Shown here: in pieces, positions 15,263 through 23,421 of the stretch
How positions within the stretch are numbered: position 1 is the stretch's first letter
Layout of the letters: each line of letters opens with the position of its first letter
NCBI GenBank assembly: GCA_900555635.1
Contig: USLU01000013.1
Location: 1-64,000 of the forward strand
DNA length: 64,000 nucleotides
DNA from: an uncultured Bacteroides sp.
GTDB taxonomy: Bacteria > Bacteroidota > Bacteroidia > Bacteroidales > Bacteroidaceae
Direction: 5' to 3'
Position numbers and translations under genes: made by a program
The notes under the pieces: model-generated
The model's input: only the letters and a program-made list of their open reading frames with translations
Told to the model about the DNA's origin: nothing
Databases searched by the model: none

Positions 15263-16183
15263 ATGAACATGAAAACCTGCTCAACTCTTCTCTTTACCGC
15301 AATTGCGCTTACAGCAACCGCCCAGCAGCCCAACAAGGTTACCAGTATCCTTGAGATACTGGATGTTACCAATGGAAACAGAACCGTTGTCAAAGAATTC
15401 CCCTACCGGATTGAAGCGCCCAACTGGACACCTGACGGACAGTGGCTGGTATATAACAGCGACGGAAAGCTCTATCGCATCTCTCCCACTTCTCCCGCCG
15501 AACCGGAACAGATAAATACAGGGTTTGCCCAAGACTGTAACAACGATCATGTTATTGCCACCGATGGAAAACAAATAGCTATCAGCCACGGTACGAAAGA
15601 AGACCATAAATCGCGCATCTATACCTTGCCGATAACCGGTGGAACTCCCCGCCTGATTACTCCTATGGCACCTAGTTACCTGCATGGCTGGAGTCCCGAT
15701 GGCAAAGAGCTCGCTTATTGCGCCGAACGAAACGGTAATTACGACGTCTATACAATTCCGGCCGAAGGAGGCCAAGAAACCCGTCTTACAACAGCGGAAG
15801 GATTGGATGATGGTCCGGAATATTCTCCCTGTGGTCAGTATATCTGGTTCAACTCCGTACGAACCGGCCTCATGCAGGTATGGCGCATGAAGACAGACGG
15901 TTCGGAGCAGACTCAAATGACCTTTGACGAAACCCGTAACTCATGGTTTCCGCACATTTCTCCCGATGGTAAATCCGTTCTTTTCATCACCTATTACAAA
16001 GGCGACCTGGAGCCGGGCGAACACCTGCCAAACAAAAATGTAGAACTGCGCATAATGCCGGCAAAAGGCGGAGAACCCAAAACTCTGGTAAAACTTTTCG
16101 GAGGACAAGGAACTATCAATGTCAACTCGTGGGCACCGGATAGTAAAAAGGTGGCTTTTGTCAGTTACAGAATTCAGCCTTAA
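15263..16183 (+). CDS. Secreted TolB-like beta-propeller protein (306 aa)
   Basis: A signal peptide (about 1-20, cut at TATAQQ) precedes repeated PD40-type blades: APNWTPDGQWLVYNSDGKLY, LHGWSPDGKELAYCAERNG, DDGPEYSPCGQYIWFNS, WFPHISPDGKSVLFITYYKG and NVNSWAPDSKKVAFVSY. This is the WD40-like propeller of TolB-family proteins; a single-domain protein of this size usually binds other proteins or sugars in the periplasm. Function here is unknown. It follows the phage-type repressor by 40 bp on the same strand and may share its transcript, but GC content and codon use look like the core genome rather than the phage-like island. An alternative start is Met3. Confidence 0.85.
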   Translation: MNMKTCSTLLFTAIALTATAQQPNKVTSILEILDVTNGNRTVVKEFPYRIEAPNWTPDGQWLVYNSDGKLYRISPTSPAEPEQINTGFAQDCNNDHVIATDGKQIAISHGTKEDHKSRIYTLPITGGTPRLITPMAPSYLHGWSPDGKELAYCAERNGNYDVYTIPAEGGQETRLTTAEGLDDGPEYSPCGQYIWFNSVRTGLMQVWRMKTDGSEQTQMTFDETRNSWFPHISPDGKSVLFITYYKGDLEPGEHLPNKNVELRIMPAKGGEPKTLVKLFGGQGTINVNSWAPDSKKVAFVSYRIQP

Positions 16184-16198
16184 CCCTTCTCATTAACA

Positions 16199-17155
16199 CT
16201 ATTCCTCCTCTCCCTCAGTCTTCGGAGAGGGGGTGAGGAGGCTTTCCTCACTATTCGTCTCCCGCCCGAAAGAGCGATATTCCAGCGGAGTAAAACCTGT
16301 ATGCTTTTTAAACAAAGAGAAGAAATGTTCGGTAGATTTATAGTCGAGCATGTATGAGATTTCTTTGACAGACTGCGAAGTTCCCACGAGAAGTTGCTTT
16401 GCCTTACGCAACTTTAGTTCCTGAAAGTATTTGGCAGGGGCATAACCGGTATACTCTTTAAAGACTTTGCGAAACCAGGAATAGCTGATATTCAACCGCA
16501 TGGCAAGTTCTTCGGGGTCAACATCCTTAAAGACATTCTCTTTCATAATAATCTTTGCCTGCTCAATTTTCTGGTCCACATCCCCCACTTCGAATATCTT
16601 ATTTTTGGAGATGGAAAGGATCATTCCTACCATGTGCAATACAATACCGGCAAGATACTGCTGGGAAGAAATCTTATCACCCTCGGCTATCTCCAAAGCA
16701 CGGGAGAACAGGGAAACCAGTTCTTCATCGAGGCCGACTTCAAGGACTTGGTTATTTTTAGAGAGGAAGCCGCCTTTTACTAAATCGTCGATCACGGGAC
16801 CTTCGAAGCCGATATAGTATTCGTTCCATCCCGTTTGTCGGTATGGGTGATAGGTATGCCACTGATCGGGGAAAAGAACAATCAAACGCCCCCGGCAGAC
16901 TTGCTTCTCGGCAGTAGACTCGGAAGAGAACAATCCGCGTCCTTTGGTGATGTAAACTAATTGATATTCGCGTAGGATACGTCCTTTCTGAGCGTTGAAG
17001 AAGTAACCGGAAGGATGATCCTTCAATGGATAAGGAGAATCCGGCTGAATGGACTGAAAGCCTACGGTATTTACCCACAGGCCATATTTACGGTCCATAT
17101 CATTTACAATCAGATATTTGAATTCTACTCCTGAATCATTATAATTCTTCGCCAT
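16199..17155 (-). CDS. rhaR: AraC-family regulator of rhamnose use (318 aa)
   Basis: An N-terminal cupin-like sensor region (about 40-130) is followed by a two-helix-turn-helix AraC domain at about 200-295: AMRLNISYSWFRKVFKEYTG and SVKEISYMLDYKSTEHFFSL, then FKKHTGFTPLEYR. In B. thetaiotaomicron the AraC-type RhaR activates the rhaKIPAO operon; the location just past fucO (rhaO), on the same strand, matches that arrangement. Its own -7 box is TATTTTTG on the minus strand at 17191-17184, the same octamer as for rhaB. The C-terminus after EYRSFGRE is a Ser/Glu/Pro-rich tail coded by a small inverted repeat (16203-16240), probably a repeat that invaded the gene end. Confidence 0.88.
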   Translation of the reverse strand: MAKNYNDSGVEFKYLIVNDMDRKYGLWVNTVGFQSIQPDSPYPLKDHPSGYFFNAQKGRILREYQLVYITKGRGLFSSESTAEKQVCRGRLIVLFPDQWHTYHPYRQTGWNEYYIGFEGPVIDDLVKGGFLSKNNQVLEVGLDEELVSLFSRALEIAEGDKISSQQYLAGIVLHMVGMILSISKNKIFEVGDVDQKIEQAKIIMKENVFKDVDPEELAMRLNISYSWFRKVFKEYTGYAPAKYFQELKLRKAKQLLVGTSQSVKEISYMLDYKSTEHFFSLFKKHTGFTPLEYRSFGRETNSEESLLTPSPKTEGEEE

Positions 17156-17183
17156 ACCAAGTGCTTTTCATGATACTTAGCGA

Positions 17184-17191
17184 CAAAAATA
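17184..17191 (-). promoter_or_regulatory. -7 box of rhaR
   Basis: TATTTTTG on the minus strand, about 30 nt before the rhaR start. The context CAAAAATAGGG on the plus strand is shared with the rhaB promoter at 23347. Confidence 0.5.
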
Positions 17192-17285
17192 GGGATTATT
17201 TATTAGAAAGTGGCGAACCAGTAGCGGAATTAAGTTCATTATGCTTTTAGTAATGAAGCAAATGATAAGCAGCACCAGTGATTAA

Positions 17286-17453
17286 ATGAGAGTAACTTAA
17301 TTCCCCTCTTCCTCGGAGGAGGGGTGCCCAAAGGGCGGGGTGGTAGGTGAAGACATAAAGCTAAATCATTCTTTCAAAGGAACTTATTTCTCCTACCACC
17401 TCCCCCTGCGGGTACTCCTCCTCCCGAGAGGAGGAGAATTTAGTTACTCTCAT
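17286..17453. repeat. MITE-like repeat, copy 1
   Basis: About 165 bp bounded by near-perfect terminal inverted repeats, ATGAGAGTAACTTAATTC and GAATTTAGTTACTCTCAT. Inside are two GC-rich hairpins (CCTCTTCCTCGGAGGAGG and CTCCTCCTCCCGAGAGGAGG) and a conserved core AAATCATTCTTTCAAAGG. Related copies are at 29000-29158 (inverted) and 35525-35690. It lies in the 376-bp gap between rhaR and fucO; no coding capacity. Confidence 0.75.
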
Positions 17454-17531
17454 CAATCACTTTGTTTAATATTCATTTAGTTCATGTCCCATCAGTAATT
17501 AAATAATTCAACTACCGATTCACAATCCAAA

Positions 17532-18686
17532 CTAGAATGCTTTACGATACAACGCTTCAATCTCTTCGACGGAAGTGGGACGCGGATTACCACCGGTACA
17601 TACATCGTTGAAAGCATCGATAGCCAATTGGTGCAAGTCTTCTTCACGGACATTGATTTCGCGCAGCTTCTGCGGGATGCCAATGCTGAGGGAGAGCTTC
17701 TTAACAGCTTCGATGGCAGCACTTACCCCTTCGGCTTCGCTCATTCCTTCGGTATTTACGCCCATCGCCCGGGCTATCCGTATATATTTGGGGGCGGCAG
17801 GAGATGCTGCGTTATACTCCATGACGTAGGGTAATAGCAGGGCATTCGCTACGCCGTGGGGAGTATCGTAATGGGCGCCGAGCGGGTGTGCCATAGAGTG
17901 TACAATACCCAGACCTACGTTGCTGAACCCCATACCTGCGATATACTGTGCCTGAGACATGGCATCACGGGCGGCGGCATCGTTACCGTTGTCAACGGCA
18001 GCTTTCAGGTTGGCGGCAATCATTTCGATGGCTTGCAGTTCGAACATGTCGGACATAGCCCAGGCGCCCGGAGTGATGAAGCTCTCGATAGCATGGGTCA
18101 GGGCGTCCATACCGGTGGCGGCAGTCAGACCTTTGGGCATGGAGTACATCAGTTCGGGGTCGACAATAGCCACTGCAGGGATGTCATTGGGATCGACACA
18201 AACCATCTTCTTCTTGGCGTCTTCGTCGATGATAACGTAGTTGATAGTCACTTCGGCAGCTGTACCGGCAGTAGTGGGCAGGGCGAAAGTGGGGACTGCC
18301 TTCTGACGGGTATCGGCTACACCTTCAAGCGACTTGACATCGGCAAAGTCAGGGTTATTGACTACGATGCCGATGCCTTTGGCAGTGTCGATAGAGGAAC
18401 CTCCACCCAGAGCGACGATAAAGTCGGCACCGGAAGTTTTGAAAGCTTTCACTCCATTCTGCACATTGGCGATGGTGGGGTTGGCTTTTACATCACTGAA
18501 CAGTTCGTAAGGGATCTGATTCTTTTCGAAGACTTCAATCACCTTATCGGCAACCTTAAACCGGATCAAGTCTTTATCCGTTACAAAGAAAGCCTTTTTG
18601 AACCCACGCCGGGCAACCTCTACAGCAATCGTCTGACGACAGCCGGCTCCAAAGTAAGAGGTTTCGTTTAAAATCATTCTATACAT
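17532..18686 (-). CDS. fucO: Lactaldehyde reductase, iron-type alcohol dehydrogenase (384 aa)
   Basis: Reduces L-lactaldehyde, the aldolase product, to L-1,2-propanediol with NADH in the cytoplasm. The nucleotide-binding stretch VALGGGSSIDTAKGIGIV lies near residues 91-108. The metal site is marked by MDALTHAIESF and GIVHSMAHPLGAHYDTPHG, whose His residues bind the iron. The length equals that of E. coli FucO (about 382 aa). It is the last gene of the rhamnose operon, called rhaO in B. thetaiotaomicron, and starts 25 bp past rhaD. Confidence 0.93.
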   Translation of the reverse strand: MYRMILNETSYFGAGCRQTIAVEVARRGFKKAFFVTDKDLIRFKVADKVIEVFEKNQIPYELFSDVKANPTIANVQNGVKAFKTSGADFIVALGGGSSIDTAKGIGIVVNNPDFADVKSLEGVADTRQKAVPTFALPTTAGTAAEVTINYVIIDEDAKKKMVCVDPNDIPAVAIVDPELMYSMPKGLTAATGMDALTHAIESFITPGAWAMSDMFELQAIEMIAANLKAAVDNGNDAAARDAMSQAQYIAGMGFSNVGLGIVHSMAHPLGAHYDTPHGVANALLLPYVMEYNAASPAAPKYIRIARAMGVNTEGMSEAEGVSAAIEAVKKLSLSIGIPQKLREINVREEDLHQLAIDAFNDVCTGGNPRPTSVEEIEALYRKAF

Positions 18687-18711
18687 CTCGATTATTGTTT
18701 AGAAGTATAAT

Positions 18712-19521
18712 TTATTTTGGTAAATTGAAAGCTACAGTCATTTCCTGCATTTGCAATTGGCTCATGCCATCCGGTTCGAAGCCCATGTTCTTGGCGGCGA
18801 TGTAGATCAGGGCTGATTTGTTCAGCACGTCTATCTGGTCGAAAGCAGCCATGGCATCGACATCTACGGCAAAGACACCATGCTTTTCCCACATCACGAC
18901 ATCGTAATCTTCGAGTTCGCGCATCGTAGCTTGAGCCAGCTCTACCGAACTGGGAAGCTTGTAGGGGATGATGCCGAGGCCACGGGGACAGAAAGCTTTG
19001 GTTTCGGGAATCATACTCCAAAGCAGACGGGTGGCGACATCTTTCTCCAGGTACTTCGGGCAGTGGGTCATCGCAATCAGTTCGATGGGATGGGTATGCA
19101 CGGAGGCTTTGTAAGGAGAACCTTTGGCAATGAGCTGGTTGTGCACACTGAGATGTGAAGGCAGCTCGGAAGTGGGTTGCACCGGTTGGTCGGCTATGAT
19201 GACATAGCTGGCACAGTCGTCGAGAATGCGGATGACCGAGCCATTTTCCATAGGCCATCGGGCAAGGTCGCGCATACGCTTGTTGGTTCCTTTACAGTAG
19301 AAGTAGCAGCCTTTCAGGTGCGGCAAGGTAGTACCGATGGATTTTACTTCACTGAGGGCAGGCATTGCGCGGATGGCATCGTCTACATATTCGGTGATGT
19401 TTACGGTGATGTTGCCACCGTTACGTTCCGCCCAGCCTTTTTGCCAGAGATAACCGGCTACTTCGGCTACCTTGTTCACTTCGGCAGCCAAGGCGGGACG
19501 ATTGGTTAAGATTGAATTCAT
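18712..19521 (-). CDS. rhaD: Rhamnulose-1-phosphate aldolase (269 aa)
   Basis: Class II zinc aldolase that splits L-rhamnulose 1-phosphate into dihydroxyacetone phosphate and L-lactaldehyde. ASVHTHPIELIAMTHCPKYL supplies two zinc-binding His residues and EKHGVFAVDVDAM the third; the length is close to E. coli RhaD (274 aa). The N-terminus ends an Asn/Gly-rich stretch WAERNGGNITVNI typical of the family's phosphate-binding loop. It lies between rhaT and fucO in the operon (Bacteroides name rhaA, not to be confused with the isomerase). Confidence 0.93.
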   Translation of the reverse strand: MNSILTNRPALAAEVNKVAEVAGYLWQKGWAERNGGNITVNITEYVDDAIRAMPALSEVKSIGTTLPHLKGCYFYCKGTNKRMRDLARWPMENGSVIRILDDCASYVIIADQPVQPTSELPSHLSVHNQLIAKGSPYKASVHTHPIELIAMTHCPKYLEKDVATRLLWSMIPETKAFCPRGLGIIPYKLPSSVELAQATMRELEDYDVVMWEKHGVFAVDVDAMAAFDQIDVLNKSALIYIAAKNMGFEPDGMSQLQMQEMTVAFNLPK

Positions 19522-19549
19522 ATCTTTAGAAATTAGTTATATGTTTAAA

Positions 19550-20581
19550 TTAGTTCTGCGCCATTGCGACCACTATAATAGACGCAATCAGCACCACCAA
19601 TCCGAGAATGAGCACACCGATGGTCTTAGAGCCGCATCCTTTCCATTCTTTCAGGAGAATGCCCCAGACATTGCTGAAAGTCACATTGAGCGACATCAGG
19701 ATACTCCAAGAGAAGGCTAAAAGGACAGGACTATCCGTAAGGAAGCTCTTCCCCATTTCGAGGCCGAAGAATTGGGAGTACCACAACACACCGGCAAGAG
19801 CACAAAATAAAAGATTATTTACGAATATACCGCCTTTAACGGAGAAATATTCGTGCCCGGTCTTGTTCTTTACGTTCTGCTGGATGCAATAGACGGCGTT
19901 CGTAAAGAAACCGCCCAGCGTAACAAGGAAGATCACGGGAAGTCCGGCATACAACGGAGCAACGCCTCCGGCGAGAGCGGCTTCTTTGATGGGTGTACCC
20001 GCATCCAGTCCGAGGGCGAAGCAGGCACTCATCACACCGGCAAGCAGGGCAACCAATAGACCTTTGGTAAGGGCAAAGTCGCGTACAGCTTTCTTCTTCT
20101 CCTCGTCGCTCATATTCTTAGAGCGCAGACCACCGGCATAACCTATAATGGCAATACCCGCCAAGGTGATACAAACCCCGATAAGCAGCATCAATCCTTC
20201 GCCATGCAGTAGATCTTTCCCTGCAAACAGAGCGGGAAAGAGTGTGCCGAAGCCCGCACAGGTACCAAGGGCGATGCTCTGACCGAGCGCAACCCCCAAA
20301 TAACGCATGCTCAGACCGAAAGTAAGTCCGCCTACTCCCCACAGTACGCCGTAGATTATAGCGGTAGGCGCACCGCCCGAACTCCAAAGTTCCATAAGGC
20401 TGCTGCCACCGGGAATTGCCAACAAGGCTCCCAATAACGGGAAAACCAGCCAGGCGAAGATTCCTTGTACAAGCCAGAAGCTTTCCCAAGACCATCCATC
20501 AACTTTTTTTATGGGCACATACGAGCTGCTCTGACCGAAGCTACCGATGGCGATAATGAGTAATCCTATCAGTGTATTCAT
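19550..20581 (-). CDS. rhaT: L-rhamnose/proton symporter (343 aa)
   Basis: Inner-membrane permease with about ten hydrophobic segments. The start MNTLIGLLIIAIGSFGQSSSYVPIKKVDGWSWE and the stretch GGLTFGLSMRYLGVALGQSI match the RhaT family, as does the length (344 aa in E. coli). It imports free rhamnose released in the periplasm or outside by the rhamnosidases of the neighbouring PUL. It starts 4 bp past the rhaA stop, so the two are translationally linked. The Bacteroides name is rhaP. Confidence 0.93.
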   Translation of the reverse strand: MNTLIGLLIIAIGSFGQSSSYVPIKKVDGWSWESFWLVQGIFAWLVFPLLGALLAIPGGSSLMELWSSGGAPTAIIYGVLWGVGGLTFGLSMRYLGVALGQSIALGTCAGFGTLFPALFAGKDLLHGEGLMLLIGVCITLAGIAIIGYAGGLRSKNMSDEEKKKAVRDFALTKGLLVALLAGVMSACFALGLDAGTPIKEAALAGGVAPLYAGLPVIFLVTLGGFFTNAVYCIQQNVKNKTGHEYFSVKGGIFVNNLLFCALAGVLWYSQFFGLEMGKSFLTDSPVLLAFSWSILMSLNVTFSNVWGILLKEWKGCGSKTIGVLILGLVVLIASIIVVAMAQN

Positions 20582-20585
20582 TTTT

Positions 20586-21836
20586 TCAGCGTTTAGAAGT
20601 CACTTCTGCCTCATATTTCTGTATCTCTTTAATAAATTCCTCACCTACCGGTACCGAGTTCTTCAAGCAGAACATATCCCAAACAGCATTCCAAGGAAGA
20701 GATTTTGCTTCTTCGAGCAGGGCGAGGCGCTCAAAGCCCTGATCGTTTGCTTCATACTGGCGCAGCAGGGCAAGCGGTTCGAGCAATGCCTGCATCATGC
20801 ACTTCTGCGTAGCACGGCTACCGATAACGTAAGCACCGATACGGTTGATAGAAGCATCAAAGTAGTCAAGACCGATATGCACACGATTCAGTGCGCCACA
20901 TCGAACGATTTCCTTGCACAGATCCAATGTATCGTCGTTCATAATCGTTACATGGTCTGAGTCCCAGCGTACCGGACGGCTGACGTGCAACATGATTTCA
21001 GGAATATAGAGCAGCAGTGAAGAGAGCTTGTCCGCTACACTTTCAGTGGGATGGAAATGACCTGTATCGAGGGTCACAATCTTGTTCCGACTGACGCCAT
21101 AACCGATGTAGAAGTCATTAGAACCTACTGTATAGCTTTCCAAACCGATACCGAAAACTTTAGATTCCACGCAATCGCGCATGTGCTGATATTCTTTTTC
21201 GAAGATGCGGTCGAGAGACTCCTTCAACAGTTCGCGGTACTTCATACGGTTCACGGTGATGTCCTTGCTGCCATCGTGCACCCACAGGTTCATGATACAA
21301 GGATCTCCCTGACGACGACCCATCTCTTCGGCAATGGCACGGCAACGGATGGTATGTTCTACCCAGAAGTCGCGGATTGCCTTGTCGGGGTTTGACAAAG
21401 AAAGATTGCCGCTCTTTGCATGGGAGAAGGAGGTGGAGTTGAAATCGAGTTTCATATTATTTTCGGCCGCCCATTGCATCCAGCTTTCAAAGTGTGCGGG
21501 TTCTACCTGGTCACGGTCGACGAACTTACCACCGAAATCACCATAGATTTCGTGCAGGTTCAGGCGGTGGGTGCCGGGGATATAGGATGCGGCTTTCAGT
21601 ACGTCTTGACGGAGTTCTTCCATATTGCGGGCTTTGCCGGGATAGTTGCCCGTAGCCTGAATGCCGCCGGTCAGTGAGCCTTGGGCTTCGAAACCGGCTA
21701 CATCATCTGCCTGCCAGCAGTGCAGGGAGAGGGAAATCTGTTGCAAGGCATCCATTGCCTCGTCTACATTGATACCGATAGCGGCGTAACGTTCTTTGGC
21801 CACTTCATAGGCCTTTAAAATCAGTTCTTCTTTCAT
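20586..21836 (-). CDS. rhaA: L-rhamnose isomerase (416 aa)
   Basis: Converts L-rhamnose to L-rhamnulose with a divalent metal (Mn or Zn). The TIM-barrel protein starts with KAYEVAKERYAAIGINVDEA, then ISLHCWQADDVAGFE, as in E. coli RhaA (419 aa). Metal-site strands include WVHDGSKDITVNRMKYRELL, ALDTGHFHPTE-like VTLDTGHFHPTESVAD and NDDTLDLCKEIVRCG. It is the second gene of the operon, 17 bp past rhaB; Bacteroides name rhaI. Confidence 0.95.
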   Translation of the reverse strand: MKEELILKAYEVAKERYAAIGINVDEAMDALQQISLSLHCWQADDVAGFEAQGSLTGGIQATGNYPGKARNMEELRQDVLKAASYIPGTHRLNLHEIYGDFGGKFVDRDQVEPAHFESWMQWAAENNMKLDFNSTSFSHAKSGNLSLSNPDKAIRDFWVEHTIRCRAIAEEMGRRQGDPCIMNLWVHDGSKDITVNRMKYRELLKESLDRIFEKEYQHMRDCVESKVFGIGLESYTVGSNDFYIGYGVSRNKIVTLDTGHFHPTESVADKLSSLLLYIPEIMLHVSRPVRWDSDHVTIMNDDTLDLCKEIVRCGALNRVHIGLDYFDASINRIGAYVIGSRATQKCMMQALLEPLALLRQYEANDQGFERLALLEEAKSLPWNAVWDMFCLKNSVPVGEEFIKEIQKYEAEVTSKR

Positions 21837-21853
21837 GATAGTGAGTTTTTAAG

Positions 21854-23314
21854 TTATTGAGTTATTTGTTTAAAGTGCAGATAAGCCGTATTCCAATCTT
21901 CCGAATCCTGCGGTTGGAACGTCTTCAACGGGATGGAACGGTTAATAAGCTGACGCATGGAAGTCACATCCTTTGCCGCTCCGGCTGTCAATGCCTGGAT
22001 CATCACGTTGCCGATAGCCGTAGCTTCTGCCGGACCGGCTATGACGGGAATACCTACCGCATTGGCTGTCCATTGGTTCAGCAAGTCATTACGGCTTCCG
22101 CCGCCAATCACGTGCAAGGCTTCTATCGGACGGGGTGAAAGATCTCGAAGATGATCCAGCACCTGACGGTAGCGCAAGGCAAGGCTTTCGAAGATACAGC
22201 GTACAATCTGTCCGCGGGTTTCGGGGATGGGCTGATGACGAGCAGCGCAATAATCGCATATGGCTTGCTCCATATCGGCAGGATTGGCAAACAGGGCATC
22301 ATCCGGATTAATCAGGCTGCGGAAAGGTTCGCAAGCCTCAGCCTCGGCAATCAGTTCGGGATAGGATGTTTCGCCCCAATCGGCACGGCAACGTTCCAGC
22401 AGCCACATGCCACATATATTTTTAAGCAGACGGATGGTACCGTCTACACCTCCTTCATTGGTGAAGTTCAGCGCTTCGGTCTCCTCAGTGATAACGGGAG
22501 CATCGGTTTCTACACCCATCAAGGACCAGGTGCCACTGCTCAGATAAGCAAAGTTGCGGTTCATGGCGGGTACGGCGGCTACGGCTGAGGCGGTATCGTG
22601 TCCGGCTACGGCTATCACGGGGATGGTGCCAAGACCGGTGATACGTTGCACTTCTTCCGTCAGCACTCCCACTCTCTCGCCGGGATAAACAAAAGGTCCG
22701 AAGTTCACCTCCGACAATCCTAGTTCTTGTAGCAAAGCACATTCCAGTTTACGGGTATTGGCGTTAACGAGCTGGGCGGTCGTGGCAATGGTGTATTCCG
22801 TGACCATTTCTCCCGTTAGCATATAGCTCAGCGCATCGGGCATGAAAAGGATTTTATCAGCGGCAGCCAATGCGCTATCCTCATTACGACGTAGCGTGTC
22901 GAATTGGAACAAGGAGTTAAAATTCATCACTTGAATACCTGTCCATTCATAAACCTTATTACGAGGCACGCGTGCAAAGAAAGCTTCGGGAGCACCTTCG
23001 GTATGCGGGTCACGATAAGCGTAAGGTTGGCGGAGGAAAGCTCCATCCTTGCCCACACAAACAAAATCCACTCCCCAGGTATCGATACCGATAGAAGTTA
23101 TTTCAACATCTTCCCGGCGGGCAGCACGTTTCAGCCCATCGATCATGTTACGATAGAGTTCATAGATATCCCAGTAAACGTGTCCTCCGGTTTCAATCAG
23201 TTGATTGGGGAAACGGTTCACTTCCTCCAGTTCTAGTCCGTTCGGGGTAAAAGTTCCTAAGATGGTACGACCGCTGGTAGCCCCCAGGTCGACTGCAAAA
23301 AAGCATTGTTTCAT
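21854..23314 (-). CDS. rhaB: L-rhamnulokinase (486 aa)
   Basis: FGGY-family kinase that phosphorylates L-rhamnulose at C1 with ATP. Visible motifs: the N-terminal phosphate loop AVDLGATSGRTILG, the substrate region SIGIDTWGVDFVCVGKDG, VAGHDTASAVAAVPAMN, AYLSSGTWSLMGVETDAP, and the C-terminal ATP site HVIGGGSRNDLLNQWTANAV. Length matches E. coli RhaB (489 aa). It is the first gene of the operon (Bacteroides name rhaK), with a -7 box and a hairpin immediately upstream. Confidence 0.95.
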   Translation of the reverse strand: MKQCFFAVDLGATSGRTILGTFTPNGLELEEVNRFPNQLIETGGHVYWDIYELYRNMIDGLKRAARREDVEITSIGIDTWGVDFVCVGKDGAFLRQPYAYRDPHTEGAPEAFFARVPRNKVYEWTGIQVMNFNSLFQFDTLRRNEDSALAAADKILFMPDALSYMLTGEMVTEYTIATTAQLVNANTRKLECALLQELGLSEVNFGPFVYPGERVGVLTEEVQRITGLGTIPVIAVAGHDTASAVAAVPAMNRNFAYLSSGTWSLMGVETDAPVITEETEALNFTNEGGVDGTIRLLKNICGMWLLERCRADWGETSYPELIAEAEACEPFRSLINPDDALFANPADMEQAICDYCAARHQPIPETRGQIVRCIFESLALRYRQVLDHLRDLSPRPIEALHVIGGGSRNDLLNQWTANAVGIPVIAGPAEATAIGNVMIQALTAGAAKDVTSMRQLINRSIPLKTFQPQDSEDWNTAYLHFKQITQ

Positions 23315-23346
23315 GGTAATTAGTTTTAGTCGCTATTAAGATGGTA

Positions 23347-23385
23347 CAAAAATAGGGGATCGCTCCCCTATCTCTTGTAAGTGTT
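23347..23385 (-). promoter_or_regulatory. rhaB operon promoter with possible RhaR site
   Basis: On the minus strand TATTTTTG (23354-23347) is a good -7 box about 33 nt before the rhaB start. There is no TTTG -33 box, as expected for an activator-dependent promoter. AGGGGA/TCCCCT forms a small palindrome at 23355-23370. The adjoining 14-mer CTCTTGTAAGTGTT (plus strand, 23372-23385) recurs at 46072-46085 upstream of the ECF sigma gene and could be the activator site. Confidence 0.5.
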
Positions 23386-23421
23386 TTGATTGAAAGAATG
23401 TCAGATTTGACAATCCGTACT

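Noticed and set aside
17856..18671. 271-aa plus-strand frame opposite fucO
   Set aside because: Antisense shadow of a well-conserved gene; no signal or domain of its own.
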